From contig CM034532.1 of assembly GCA_020002185.1 (NCBI GenBank), forward strand, positions 51,444,702 through 51,508,701: a stretch of 64,000 nt of DNA, given 5' to 3'. Each line of letters begins with the position of its first letter. Position 1 is the first letter of the stretch. The DNA is from Paraescarpia echinospica (Eukaryota; Annelida; Polychaeta; Sabellida; Siboglinidae). The position numbers and the translations under genes are program-made. The notes under the pieces are model-generated. The model worked only from the letters and a program-made list of their open reading frames with translations, had not been told where the DNA came from and ran no database searches. Of the stretch, positions 35,095 to 46,265 are shown one piece after another.

Positions 35095-35490
35095 GATCTG
35101 AGCCGAACCAAATGCTGTAGTCGCAGAAAATGTGTCGCTGCTGCACCGCCTAACTTCAGCTTTTCCACTGTCTCTGCTCGACTGGTGACATCGGAAGACT
35201 GGGAGTAAAGAGGAGTATGGGGGGTGCAGTTAAAAATGTTTCGTCACTGCGCAGCCGCAATTTCACCGTCTTCTCGCTGTCTCTTGCGCTGCCTCCTAAC
35301 TCGCCTCAACAGATGAAATGGGAAGACGGGCGGAGGAGGTCTGTTAAAATTTGTTTGCCGCTGCGTCATGTCGCTGTATCTTCACTTCAACTGTTCTTCA
35401 GTTTCTCCGCTTGCTTGCCTGGCTCAACTGTGACATCAGAAGATGGGGGATGCTATTGAAACTTTTCACCGCCGCGTCATAACTTCAGTT
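35095..35490. repeat. About 113-bp diverged tandem repeat, 3-4 units
   Basis: Each unit has a TTTCRYYRCTGCGYCRY start, a CTTCAGTTTTTC-type middle and an end with GACATCGGAAGA and GGGGTGCAGTTAAAA. Unit starts are near 35130, 35237, 35352 and 35464. A related single block is at 20805-20845, so this is an interspersed family. Confidence 0.7.
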
Positions 35491-35497
35491 TTTTAAC

Positions 35498-35640
35498 AAG
35501 ATTGCCACGCAGATAATTAACTCTAGATGGCAGGTGGACAAGGAACCCTTTTGATTTATCGAGAGTTCAACCCTTTTTTATCTACAAGTATCCCGCCCTT
35601 CTGAGGTATGTGTCGATTTTATTTTTACATATTCATGGCA
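35498..35640 (-). mobile_element. CR1 LINE 3'-end fragment
   Basis: On the minus strand it has the same C-terminus and 3' UTR as the CR1 copies at 26719-27078 and 58935-60544 (CATCTAGAGTTAATTATCTG, ATAAATCAAAAGGGTTCCTT, GATACTTGTAGATAAAAAAG), with clearly more substitutions, so it is an older insertion. Truncated after about 140 bp. Confidence 0.85.
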
Positions 35641-35786
35641 TAACATGGTGTTCAGGTGTTGTGCTTGGCAGTTGATTCCACCACAGCTGTTGTATTGTTA
35701 CAAGTTTGACGTATTTCAATTCAAGGAACGTTTTTCATATTTCTCAGGTGCGTGTATAGAGGTACAGACATTACTTCGGACGTTTA
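35641..35786. repeat. Sequence repeated across the gap, left copy
   Basis: GGTGTTCAGGTGTT...CGGACGTTTA, about 140 bp, present again at 36787-36926 directly after the N run, in the same orientation and differing at roughly eight positions. Either an unmerged contig overlap or a real tandem copy. Confidence 0.9.
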
Positions 35787-36786
35787 NNNNNNNNNNNNNN
35801 NNNNNNNNNNNNNNNNNNNNNNNNNNNNNNNNNNNNNNNNNNNNNNNNNNNNNNNNNNNNNNNNNNNNNNNNNNNNNNNNNNNNNNNNNNNNNNNNNNNN
35901 NNNNNNNNNNNNNNNNNNNNNNNNNNNNNNNNNNNNNNNNNNNNNNNNNNNNNNNNNNNNNNNNNNNNNNNNNNNNNNNNNNNNNNNNNNNNNNNNNNNN
36001 NNNNNNNNNNNNNNNNNNNNNNNNNNNNNNNNNNNNNNNNNNNNNNNNNNNNNNNNNNNNNNNNNNNNNNNNNNNNNNNNNNNNNNNNNNNNNNNNNNNN
36101 NNNNNNNNNNNNNNNNNNNNNNNNNNNNNNNNNNNNNNNNNNNNNNNNNNNNNNNNNNNNNNNNNNNNNNNNNNNNNNNNNNNNNNNNNNNNNNNNNNNN
36201 NNNNNNNNNNNNNNNNNNNNNNNNNNNNNNNNNNNNNNNNNNNNNNNNNNNNNNNNNNNNNNNNNNNNNNNNNNNNNNNNNNNNNNNNNNNNNNNNNNNN
36301 NNNNNNNNNNNNNNNNNNNNNNNNNNNNNNNNNNNNNNNNNNNNNNNNNNNNNNNNNNNNNNNNNNNNNNNNNNNNNNNNNNNNNNNNNNNNNNNNNNNN
36401 NNNNNNNNNNNNNNNNNNNNNNNNNNNNNNNNNNNNNNNNNNNNNNNNNNNNNNNNNNNNNNNNNNNNNNNNNNNNNNNNNNNNNNNNNNNNNNNNNNNN
36501 NNNNNNNNNNNNNNNNNNNNNNNNNNNNNNNNNNNNNNNNNNNNNNNNNNNNNNNNNNNNNNNNNNNNNNNNNNNNNNNNNNNNNNNNNNNNNNNNNNNN
36601 NNNNNNNNNNNNNNNNNNNNNNNNNNNNNNNNNNNNNNNNNNNNNNNNNNNNNNNNNNNNNNNNNNNNNNNNNNNNNNNNNNNNNNNNNNNNNNNNNNNN
36701 NNNNNNNNNNNNNNNNNNNNNNNNNNNNNNNNNNNNNNNNNNNNNNNNNNNNNNNNNNNNNNNNNNNNNNNNNNNNNNNNNNNNNN
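35787..36786. other. Assembly gap, 1000 N
   Basis: Exactly 1000 undetermined bases, a conventional size for a gap of unknown length. Open frames drawn across it are meaningless. Confidence 0.99.
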
Positions 36787-37391
36787 GGTGTTCAGGTGTT
36801 CTTCTTGGCAGTAGATTCCACCACATATGTTTTATTGTTACAAGTTTGACGTATTTCAATTCAAGGAACGTTTTTCGTATTTCTCAGGTGCGTGTATAGA
36901 GGTACAGACATTACTTCGGACGTTTACATTTTACTTGAAAATTATTACTGCTGCCGGACTGTTATGGTTTTTAATCTACATTCGTCTACACTTGCCTTGA
37001 GAACCGGTTGCAAACTTGTCAAGCAGGACGCTGTGGTCTATTCTTGGATAACACCGGACCACGAACAACTTTTGTGCAACCGTCGATGATACACAGTGAC
37101 GCAAGATGCACTTCAGCACGCGTATGTGTCAACAGTGGCATCTGTGGTGCGTTGTTCTAGGACACACTTGTTGTCAACTGACGCCAATGCAACCAGGTAT
37201 ACCAGATCTCCGGTGACCTGCTGCGTGAATCTTCTACTTCACCAACTGTGCATCTTCAAGCGTTCGTCTACGAGACGTAAACACCGTGGCGGTCATAAAA
37301 TCGCAAAACAGATCGGGACAACAATTCACTACGCAAGAGTACCGGCGTTGCCACAACCAAGCCGAAATGTAATACTTTAATAACTGTACCA
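36787..37391 (+). mobile_element. Probable 5' untranslated part of the next LINE
   Basis: The first 140 bp repeat the sequence before the gap. The rest leads without a visible break into the endonuclease ORF. Two short open frames (36892-37089 and 37096-37380) show no LINE ORF1 motif. Assignment to the LINE is by position only. Confidence 0.4.
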
Positions 37392-38288
37392 TTGTATAAA
37401 CAGGTACAGCGCGATCAAGGCATACGAGTATGCTACGTTAACGCACAATCGTGTCGGAAAAAAACACTCGCCATTGCGGATTATATACTTGAAACCCATC
37501 TCGATATGATGGCGATATGCGAAACGTGGTTGAAGCCTTCGAGCGACGCCAGTGTGATTACAGACAATGTACCAAATGGATATTCAATCAAGCACACGTC
37601 TCGCCCTACCGACAAAGGGGACGGTGTCACTATTATCCATAAATCCGAAATCGTCTTACACAAACAGGTACCGATGCGTTTCGATCGTTTGAACACATCG
37701 AGTGCAGGCTGAAAACACCTACGTCATCCACCAGAATCGTTGTTATTTACCGCCCGCCGCCATCAATGAAAAATGGCTTGTCAACAACTGTGTTTTTTTA
37801 AAGAATGGGACCGTTTCATCGACCAGCATGCCATAAAAACTTGACATCTGATTATCATGGGAGATTTGAATTTTCTTATTGACAACGCTGCAAATGTTGA
37901 TGCACGGCGACTGGTCAATTATGTGAATGCCACAGGAATGGTGTTGCATGTTCGCGGGCCAACCCACAGGAAAGGACACACTTTGGATGTACTCATGACC
38001 CGCAGCACGGACGAACACCTTGTTCGAAATGTTATCGTTACGGGTGTGGGCCTTTCTGACTACTTTGCGATGAGTTTCAACATAGACATTGTTCAACATC
38101 GCACTGGTTTGATGAAAATAAAATATCGCAAGTTACGCACTATTGATGCAATGTCTTTCCGACAATACATTCCACTGTTCCTTTCGGATGATCTTGACTT
38201 GCTGAACGTAGAAGAACTGGTTGATCAATACGATCATATGCTGGTTAGCTTAGTTGATTCGCACGCGTCCGTTGTTGCAGGCAGATAA
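37392..38288 (+). mobile_element. L2/CR1-like LINE: endonuclease domain (broken)
   Basis: VCYVNAQSCRKKTLAIADYI then LETHLDMMAICETWLKPSS (from 37422) is the classic start of an APE endonuclease, with the N-A-Q-S and E-T-W-L positions intact. After a frameshift near 37710 the frame 37857-38288 continues with MGDLNFLID, THRKGHTLDVLMT and LSDYFAM, covering the G-D-x-N, T-L-D and S-D-(H/Y) catalytic region; the histidine normally found in S-D-H is Tyr here. This nicks target DNA in an active LINE. The copy is dead. Confidence 0.9.
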
Positions 38289-38718
38289 ATACAATACTGG
38301 TTGCATCTCGCCATTAATCAAGAAGGCTGGACTAAATCCAGAACCAATACAGAAATATCAACCTGTACGAATCTGACATTTCTCTCTAAAGTAATCGAGC
38401 GCGTTGTAGCAAAACAGCTGAATGTCCAAATGCAAGAGAACAACTTGCACGACCAGTTTCAATCGGCATATCGACAAGATCACTCAACTGAAACGGCTCT
38501 GCTTAAAGTACACAATGACATTCTGTCTGCAGTAGACCGTGGCTGTGTTGTTGTGTTGGTTATGCTTGACTTGACCGCCGCTTTCGACACCATTGACCAC
38601 GGCATTCTATTGAGCAGACTCACTCACAGATTCGGTGTCATTGGCGCTGAGCTTGAGTGGTTCAGATCTTACTTGTCCGGTCGGCATCAAGTCGTTCGTA
38701 TTGAATGAACGTTTATTC

Positions 38719-38752
<34 letters not shown>

Positions 38753-39312
38753 GCATAATACATGCACAGTCTGGTTTGCTGCTGCTGCTGAAAGGACATA
38801 GCTGAAGTCATAGACTTATGTGTTGCTAGGCCCTTCTCGAACTAAAAACAAAACTGAATAAATACAACACGATTGGAAGTGTCAAATCCTCCCTCCCAAC
38901 TGCTGTGCCGTTTGGTGTACCGCAAGGCTCCGTACTCGGGCCATTGCTGTTCACTGCACATCACACCACTTGGCGACGTTATATCAATAAATTCGGCTAG
39001 GTTTATCACCCTTATGCCGACGACACGCAACTTTATGTTTCGTTTTGTCCTGGTGGAGATGGCCAACTGAACTCAATGGGTCGTTTGTGCTGTTGCCTAG
39101 AAGAAATTGGCGAATGGTCTCGGACCAATTTACTGAAATTAAAATATGCACCTCCACAACATCAGTCGTATCAGGCGATACCTCACAACATATGCGACTA
39201 AACCACTTGTGCACGCTTTCGTCATATCTATATTGGACACGGGAACGCGCTACTGGCTACTGGCTACTGGCTACTGGATTACCACGTGACCCCAGAACTC
39301 AGAATCAAATTA
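38289..39312 (+). mobile_element. L2/CR1-like LINE: reverse transcriptase (broken, with insertions)
   Basis: RT remnants follow the endonuclease after an internal deletion: LIKKAGLNPEP, FLSKVIERVVAKQLN, YRQDHSTETALLKV, motif A VMLDLTAAFDTIDHGILLSR (Asp kept), and FRSYLSGRHQVV up to 38708. About 160 bp of foreign sequence with a CAACAACAAC run (38709-38868) interrupts it. The frame resumes with motif B FGVPQGSVLGPLLF (near 38912) and motif C YADDTQLYVSF (near 39013). A CTACTGG unit is expanded fourfold at 39247-39276 inside the coding region. Both catalytic motifs are intact but the ORF is not. Confidence 0.9.
38720..38752. repeat. (CAA)n microsatellite
   Basis: About ten CAA/AAC units inside the segment that interrupts the RT; possibly the tail of a small retroposed element. 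Confidence 0.9.
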
Positions 39313-39465
39313 TTTGACGTATAAATACGATACATATACAATGAATAACGTAAGTAATATATAAGGTCGGGAGACTCCCATTAAGAAATATAATATCGCT
39401 AGCACAGGAGACACCCCATAAATATAAACAAACAACAACATTTACACATTCATAAACGCCAGCGA
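39313..39465. other. About 150-bp insertion in the LINE C-terminal region
   Basis: LINE coding sequence stops at TQNQII and resumes with ESKTWQPELS/RIQNMAARII-type sequence at about 39463-39480; the segment between has no LINE similarity and is AT-rich. No clean target duplication found. Confidence 0.5.
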
Positions 39466-39849
39466 ATCCAAAACATGGCAGCCAGAATTATCACGTTCAC
39501 ACCTCGCCGTGACCACATAACTCCGGTTCTAAAAGAATTACACTGGCTGCCAATCAAATGCCGAATCGACTTTAAAATACACCTTTATATGTTCAAATGT
39601 CTGAATGGGACGGCGTCGCTGTATCTTGCCAACCTGTTAACCAGGCACTGTCCCGGACACACACGTTCATCTGAACAACTTTTGCTTGAAGTTCCACGAA
39701 CGAACCCGGTCAGTTTAGGAGACAGGTCATTTCGTGTGATTGGACCTCGACTATGGAATGCACTGCCCATTGCTATCAAGTGCAGCAGAACTCTGTCGGC
39801 GTTCAGAAAGACACTAAAGACGCACAAGTTCAAAGCTCAATACTGCTGA
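39466..39849 (+). mobile_element. L2/CR1-like LINE: C-terminal region
   Basis: Open frame 39475-39849 with HITPVLKELHWLPIKCRIDF, LYMFKCLNGTASLYLANLL, DRSFRVIGPRLWNALPIAIK and a final KTHKFKAQYC before TGA. This is the conserved C-terminal block of L2/CR1-like proteins and marks the true end of ORF2. A (CA)n run (39897-39938) follows in the 3' region. Confidence 0.9.
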
Positions 39850-39892
39850 CATTTTTAACATTTCATTTCACTTGGAAACATTTTACTGCACA

Positions 39893-39896
<4 letters not shown>

Positions 39897-39934
<38 letters not shown>

Positions 39935-39945
39935 ACGCACACACA
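39897..39945. repeat. (CA)n microsatellite
   Basis: CA dinucleotides with CG interruptions. The stretch 39946-40504 after it is AT-rich with no gene recognised. Confidence 0.95.
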
Positions 39946-40499
39946 TAAATATATTAATAATAGGTCTAATTTATCTAATTTTATTTATTTATAGCCTTTA
40001 ATTAATAGTTTTAATATAACTAACTTTATTTTTCTACATTTTTTCTGATGTTTCTTTTTTTAGCAGGTTTTATTAATATACATTGAGTCTCCTCTTTCGA
40101 TATCACGATGCTATTGCCGAACGCCAACAACGGACTCGTATCAGTACCCCAGAATAAACCCTGGAAATCCGGACACATGTATAGGCCTACTATTCAGAGA
40201 TCGCAACAGAAAGGTAATTGTTCATATCTTCCATTAGGATATCGACGACTCGTCGTTAGCTATATATGCAATGAGCTAGCTTATCGAATTGCCATGCGAC
40301 TCCGTGATACTCAGGACGACCTCCAAGGAGTTCGATATGTCGCATGCATTTGCCGACGGAACTGTACCCTCGTCTGATCAAACAAGCCAATCGCACATTG
40401 CAATCTGTTTGACACAGCATACCACAGCGTTCGTTTTATTATATGTCCAAAAACAACATTCACTGTAATCTGTGTAAAATATATGTTCTTTTATAACAT

Positions 40500-40800
40500 G
40501 GCATGCAGTCCTTAGGTCTGCTCAAAGCGCTTTACAATTCACCCCCTGGCAAAAATGTTCAATTGAAGACCATCTCGGCTTATCTGGGACGCCGTCGGAT
40601 ACACTGCAATTGGTGCGAGAATACTATTCGTTCACAAATACCTTCCGATGTCTATATATAGCGTTGTACTCACTCATACAGCTGAGTGAACTGGGACAGC
40701 GTGGAGTGAACGAACTTGCACAAGGTTCGAAACGGCATCAAAAGGATTCGATTGTCAGTGCGACGCTCTGAGTGCCGACACCGCGTCCTACGTGTTCCGC
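40500..40800 (+). repeat. Dispersed 3'-end module, copy C (most complete)
   Basis: Reads GCAGTCCTTAGGTCTGCTCA, AAGCGCTTTACAATTCACCC, CCTGGCAAAAATGTTCAATT, GAAGACCATCTCGGC, then TATATATAGCGTTGTACTCA, CTCATACAGCTGAGTGAACT, and a diverged AAGGATTCGATTGTCAGTG. It joins the blocks seen separately in copies A, B and D. Confidence 0.75.
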
Positions 40801-41028
40801 AACAGCATAATTAAATTCATGTCCCACGCAAATATCCTACTGCAATGCATCTAGCGAGTATCATTATGACTTTAAGCTATATGTATTGAAAATTAGCGTA
40901 TGTTCGTTGTTTATCAACTGACATCCTTTGGCTGCACAACTGTGTGAAACAAACAATACGACACTTTGGTTTCCAGGTTTTTTTATTACGAAATGACAAA
41001 AACGCACCGTAGGCAATTAACCAGTCAT

Positions 41029-42200
41029 TTAATAATAATAATATCGGAATTTATATAGCGCCCGAATTCACTTGACCCTTTACAAAAAGCAGCATAAATT
41101 AAATAAAACTATAAAATATATATTATTTTAAAAATATATAATGTAAAATAATTGATTTAAACATAACAAATGAATACATAGAAAGTACATTTATAATACA
41201 CACACATCACTAAAACATTACGAATAAATCATTAGTATATCAATGTCATTAAAACGAGAGCGTGACTCGGTCACGTCAGTCGTATATACGTCAGTTTAAA
41301 GAGATGTTTTTAAATGTCTCTTGAAAGAGCTGAGAGTGTTCAGTTGTTTAGTGTTCTTAGGCAAGACGTTCCACAGTATGGCCGCGTGCCTCCTGAAACA
41401 ACGTTCACCATAAGTTACTGTCCGCAGCACAGATACGACGAGAAGTGACTTACCCTTTGATCTTAAGGTACGAATAGGTTGATGTTTCTGCACAATGTCA
41501 CTCATGTATGCCGGTGCTAATCCGTTCAGCAGTTTATAAGTACAAGTGTTGATGTTAAAGCTGAGCCGGTATTTCACTGGCAGCCAATGTACAATATGTA
41601 GTCCGCTCTTGCGTGTCCTGGTGATTAGGCGAGCAGCGCAGTTCTATATACCAGAGGCAAATCTTACAGCAGCGCGTTACCATAGTCCAGGCGAGATGTT
41701 ACCAGTGCCTGGACTAGAATCTTACAGGCGTCATTTGCAATGTATTGTCTGACTTTGTCAATATTTCGGATGTGGTAGAAACAGGACTTGGAGATCGCAT
41801 TCACCTGTTTCTCCATTGTCAAGCCGCTGTCCATTCTAATTCCAAGATTTCTCACGGATTGCACAGCGTGTAGCAGTCTGCCCCGATCATGAGGGACAAG
41901 TCGTTCACCTGATGGATTCGGTGTTTGGACGAAAACACAATCAGTTCGTTTTGTTCTTGCTTCAATTTTAACATGTTTCTATTCATCCACCCGCCAACAT
42001 CCGCCACACAGGCTTTATTGGCTGTCCTTTCACTGGCCCAGTTATCGTCAGGCTTGATGAATATATATATATATTGGATGTGCATTAAACGAAGTTGCGA
42101 GGCCGACCCGATACACACTTTGTTCTGCCGCTACTGTAGGATCTCATCCAATCCAGGGCTTCTGCAGTCACGCAAAATTAATGTTAAAAAGGCTTTATTA
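41029..42200 (-). mobile_element. L2/CR1-like LINE (minus), C-terminal and 3' part
   Basis: Read on the minus strand. From 42118 down: KPDDNWASERTANKACVADV, GGWMNRNMLKLKQEQNELIV, FSSKHRIHQV, then VRNLGIRMDSGLTMEKQV and ILVQALVTSRLDYGNALL, and after a frameshift KYRLSFNINTCTYKLLNGLA, PAYMSDIV and AAILWNVLPKNTKQL ending at 41296. The 3' region ends with GCGCTATATAAATTCCG and an (ATT)n tail at 41029-41042. Motifs B and C of the RT are missing between 42060 and 42190, so an internal deletion removed the catalytic core. Confidence 0.9.
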
Positions 42201-43625
42201 TGATGCCATGGTCGATGACGTCAAACGCATTGGACAGATCCAGCATGACCAAGACGACTACACGTTTTTAATTAAGAGCTTCTGCGATGTCATTCTGGAC
42301 ATTCACTAGAGCTGTCTCGGTTGAGTAATCATTGCGGTACGCCGATTGGTGAATATCGTGTAGATTGTTGATGTCCAAGTGATCTTTCAAACGGTGTTCA
42401 ACCATTTTCTCGAGAAGTTTCAACACGTATGGTGGGTTTTACACGGGGCAATAAACTTTTTAAGCAATGGTCTCTCAGTTGCACGTTTGAAACACACGGG
42501 TACTACTGACGTTGCCAATGATTTGTTCATAATGGCTGTAATCAACGGCACGAAATGATCCAGACACTGTATCAAAAGCCACGTAGGAATCACATGAGTT
42601 GTTGGGCGAGTTTGTGATTATTCGCTTCACCTCATCATGGGTGGCTGGCAGAAACCTTTGAAGCGGGATTCCGTCAAATGATGCTTCGTAGATAGCACTG
42701 GGGTTGTCGGTATCGATGTTACGTATCCCGTGTTACCCATCAAATGTCTCGTTAATTTGAACAGTTATTTCTGATCCTTGCCGCAGTCTCTGATCTTTGT
42801 AGAAAATAAAGGTTTATTTGCACTGATCATCAGTTTGTTAACTGCATTGCATTGCTCCATGAAAAGCTGCCGATGAACGGTGAGTTTGGTTTGTTGCCAT
42901 ACCCTCTCTGCTCGCCTGGGCGCGTGTTTGGCGTGTCTCAGTTCATCTGAATACCATTGCGCGTTTGGTCTCAGTATTATAAACTTTCTTTGCACTTCAA
43001 TTCCCGTAGAATAGGCGTGTACGTGTTCATCTAGCGGCTTATCAGTATTGTTCAAAATTGGAGTTAAATCCTTGATAAATTCCGGAATACCAATGTCCCG
43101 AAGCTTCCTGAAAGTGACCAGCTGGCGAACGCTGTCTGTCTTCGTTAAGTTAATTCTAAAACACACAGCCAGATGGTCGCCGGAAGGGTCACCCTTTGTG
43201 TCACCATGACAAGACACAGAAACTGTTGGCATCCCGATCAACAAGGTACTAATGTCTCGTGTGATGACTACGTCCAAGGTATGGCCCATCTTATGTATGG
43301 GTCCCACCACGTGTTGTACCAATCCGTGAGCTTCCAACGTGCCATTGAAGCGCACCGAATCTGCATCGTTAATGTTTTCAATGTGGAAATTAAGGTCACC
43401 TGTTATGATTACATCGTTGGCTATAACAGCAAGGCGGTCCAAGCACAAACACCACTCGTCAAAAAACACATTGTTCTTAAAACCGTATCGTTTAGAGGGA
43501 GGCGGACGGTAAACGATGAGTCCATATGTTCGAAATGTGTCTAAGCCTAAAGCTTTGCAACCGCTTCGTGAACTTGCATGGTCCCGTTGCCGTATCGCAC
43601 GCATTATAGAACTTGTATAGTGCAC
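42201..43625 (-). mobile_element. L2/CR1-like LINE (minus), endonuclease and start of RT
   Basis: Open frame 42765-43625 carries YGLIVYRPPPSKRYGFKNNV, DVIITGDLNFHIENINDADS, HKMGHTLDVVITRDISTLL and SGDHLAVCFRINL, the second half of an APE endonuclease with the catalytic G-D-L-N, T-L-D and D-H kept. Downstream, fragments such as LVNVQNDIAEALN and motif A VVVLVMLDLSNAFDVIDHGI (near 42205-42265) remain with Asp intact. Frameshifts and a small deletion near 42730 break the reading. It lies tail to tail with the related plus-strand LINE at 37-39.85 kb. Confidence 0.9.
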
Positions 43626-43659
43626 ATGTCGTAGTCATCGTGGCCGTTTACTGCAACAA

Positions 43660-43812
43660 CAATAAAGCATCTGTAGTTACAAGATCTCCTCGTTTTTCTG
43701 TACCACTTTTGAAGTCTTTGCATTGGATTCCTGTACGATATCGTATAATATTTAAGATCTGTACCATTACACATCAGGCGTTGTCCAGTAAGCAACCATC
43801 TTATTTGCATTG
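43660..43812 (+). mobile_element. LINE C-terminal fragment, short copy
   Basis: SVVTRSPRFSVPLLKSLHWI then PVRYRIIFKICTITHQALSS, KQPSYLH and a stop. Same sequence as the beginning of the longer fragment at 52590-52957, and in both places it lies immediately beside an antisense endonuclease block. The match ends abruptly at 43812. The stretch 43813-44047 shows no feature. Confidence 0.85.
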
Positions 43813-44047
43813 ATGATCATAATAAATACCATCAGCTGATGTCAACATTAAATTTAAGGAAATCTTATTTAATTAAAGGGAATAAAAACATATATTGCTC
43901 GAATTCATGTTATATTAGATCCTGCTATCTATTTCCACGTCCACCAAGCCAAAAAAATTCAATGAATTAGAAATTCCACATTTTATGGTGTGCATCCGGA
44001 CATTTTCGAATATGCATATTTTTGGCGCGCTTTTCGGGATGCCGAGA

Positions 44048-44604
44048 TGTGACGTCATTTATGACTCAAACTCACATCAGGCCGACCCTTTCCATGCATT
44101 CAGAACATGTTTACAAGTATAGATTTTGGGTTGAAACGAGCGTCAGAACGAGTTATTGTGCAATATTCCGACGTAATACAAACACTAGTCATCATAGAGG
44201 AACAAGCAGTTATCTTACGGTTCCACATGAATCGAATGTTATTCAAAACAACGAATGCGAATGGTCCTACAAGCCGACTAGGTTTCGCCGAGCTTGGGCT
44301 CGTTTTCAGAATAATGATATCGAATGCAACCAACGGGAGATAATCTACACCAATAAACATACATAGCAAACATATATTGTATCCAGCTACATAAAGTAAC
44401 ATGTATAATCTCATAATATCACTAGAATATCGATATATGAAGGAGTTGTACAATTTATCATAACAACTTAAATCAGTCAGAGTTTCCGCTGGTCCCGCTA
44501 GCTCAGTGGGTAGGCGCGTTGTTTACTTGTCATTTATTTTACAATCGGGCGACGCCGGTTCAATCCTGACAGCATGCAAACCTTTGATTTTATTTACACT
44601 TTTT
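44048..44604 (+). mobile_element. Long inverted-repeat element, left arm (outer part)
   Basis: Matches the reverse complement of 48222-48786 along its whole length with perhaps 8% differences by eye (GTGACGTCATTTATGACTC, CACATCAGGCCGACCCTTTC, ...TTATTTACACTTTT). It contains the tRNA-like block at 44491-44577. The arm stops at a T run at 44601-44604, where a 3.2-kb segment begins; its inner continuation is at 47818-47969. Reassembled, the element has arms of about 0.7 kb around a 98-bp centre, the form of a foldback transposon. No coding capacity. Confidence 0.85.
44491..44577 (+). ncRNA. tRNA-like Pol III promoter block, copy 1
   Basis: Starts GGTCCCGCTAGCTCAGTGGG, with A box TAGCTCAGTGG (44499-44509) and B box GGTTCAATCC (44557-44566) 47 bp apart, the correct order for an internal RNA polymerase III promoter. 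The 5' and 3' ends do not pair as a proper acceptor stem, so it is tRNA-derived and not a working tRNA. It lies inside an inverted-repeat arm. Confidence 0.75.
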
Positions 44605-45309
44605 AGTCCTTTGGCGGAAGGTCCAAGGGACTATTGCCATCACTCTGCGTCCGCCGTCCGCCGTCAGCTGCCGTATCTCAGAAACCGTTCAGCAACTTTT
44701 TCTCTAATTTTGCATAGACATATCTTGGGGCACTGCCACTATGCACGAGAAATCTGTATTTGATTGAATAATTTTAAGGGCTCCCTAGGGCCTCCAAGGA
44801 CCCCAAAACTGGTAATTTTTTTACATTTGGCCTATTTTTTCAAAAACTGTTCAGCAACTTTTTTTCTAATTTTGCATAGATGTATCTTAGGGTGCTGCCA
44901 CTATATACAAGAAATCTGTATTTGATTGAATCATTCTAAGGGCACCTAAGGGGCCCCCAAAGTGCAAAAGGTTTACATTATCTAGTGATGTGGTTTTGAG
45001 AAGGGCCCTTGAGACCACCCCCAACATTAGATGTTGTGTATTGTTCCACAAAATCAACAGCTGTGACTAATCTCTACAGCCCAGTCCATTGAGACCTTGA
45101 CTAATCTTTAATTGGTCACAGCACCCAGGCAGAGTAGACACACTTGACCCCTGTTAGACTGAACAGTTGCCTAACACTTTTAAACTGTATCTTCAAAACT
45201 ATTGATTTTCTATAATTGCAAGTTGTGTTTATTTTGATGTTCATTTAATTATTATAAAATGGTGTGACTGTGGTGTCTATTGGTTAAAGATGTATTGTCT
45301 GTAGAAACC

Positions 45310-45380
45310 TGTAGGTGACAAACATAGAAAATTTATATTCTGTCACCTGTAGGTGACATACATAGAAAATTAATATTCTG
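45310..45380. repeat. Tandem pair of about 42 bp
   Basis: CTGTAGGTGACA-ACATAGAAAATT-ATATTCTG occurs twice in direct succession. Confidence 0.85.
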
Positions 45381-45675
45381 GACAACTATAGAGTGAAATA
45401 TCCTACACTTTATTTATATCAAATGCATTCTACTGTTTTGTTTACGCTTGCTATGCCTTATGTAGACATGGTAATGTGTAAATCAATTGTATCAATATAG
45501 ACTAATAATTACAGATTCACAATATAGTTGACACCTGAAACAACCAAATGTCAAACATTAGAAGAGTTGACATAGTTAAGGCACAATAAAATCTTTTGTG
45601 TCAAGACAAATGCAATTCAACCAATACCCCTATCTGAACACTGCCTGTTCTTCACCTATTACATTCGCTTTGTTT

Positions 45676-45845
45676 AGGTATGTGGTTCTTTTTATAGAAA
45701 ATTTTAGTTTCTTTCTGTACCTGTTTACGTATGATAACCGTTTGTCCGCCCTGCTCACATGAATGATAAAAGGAAGATCACTGCCACTTAACTTGTGGAT
45801 TATTATTATTATAAAACTGCTCTGCTACTGCTTGGTGGACAGTTA
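45676..45845. repeat. 165-bp local duplication, first copy
   Basis: TTCTTTTTATAGAAAATTTT ... CTGCTCTGCTACTGCTTGGT then GGACAGT. The second copy is at 46337-46507, about 660 bp away in the same orientation, with one 13-bp indel. Confidence 0.9.
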
Positions 45846-46265
45846 ATTAGTGGATCAAGTTCAAATACATCAGCACGTTTTTCACACCTGCATGGTAGTT
45901 TAGGCTCAGTAGTGTGCTGGCAGCTACTAAACCTATAGGCTTGTGTGAAAAGGATAGTTGGCAGAAGAACTAACTTCAAAGCACCATTGCATCCATTTAG
46001 CCACTGTCCCAGTGTCTGCTGCTATGTTTATATAATAATTATATAGGCTTAATGATCCCAATACACCAACCTGTTGGCACAATGTCAGATAATGGAACTA
46101 GGTTAAACATCTTAACAATAACTATAATTAGTTCTGTGGAGCTGTTTTTTTCAGTGAACAGTAAACAAGTAAACATTTTACTTCCATCATAACCCTTAAT
46201 GATCTGTAACTATGATTCACCAAAAAACATTTGATTAATAATTACCTACAGGGTTGTTTGATTTA

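Noticed and set aside
35645..36859. Frames of over 360 codons spanning the first gap
   Set aside because: Almost all residues are undetermined; the frame exists only because N never makes a stop.
44491..44577. Functional tRNA gene
   Set aside because: A and B boxes are good but the acceptor ends do not pair and the anticodon region is not tRNA-like; it occurs in three repeat copies. Called tRNA-derived.
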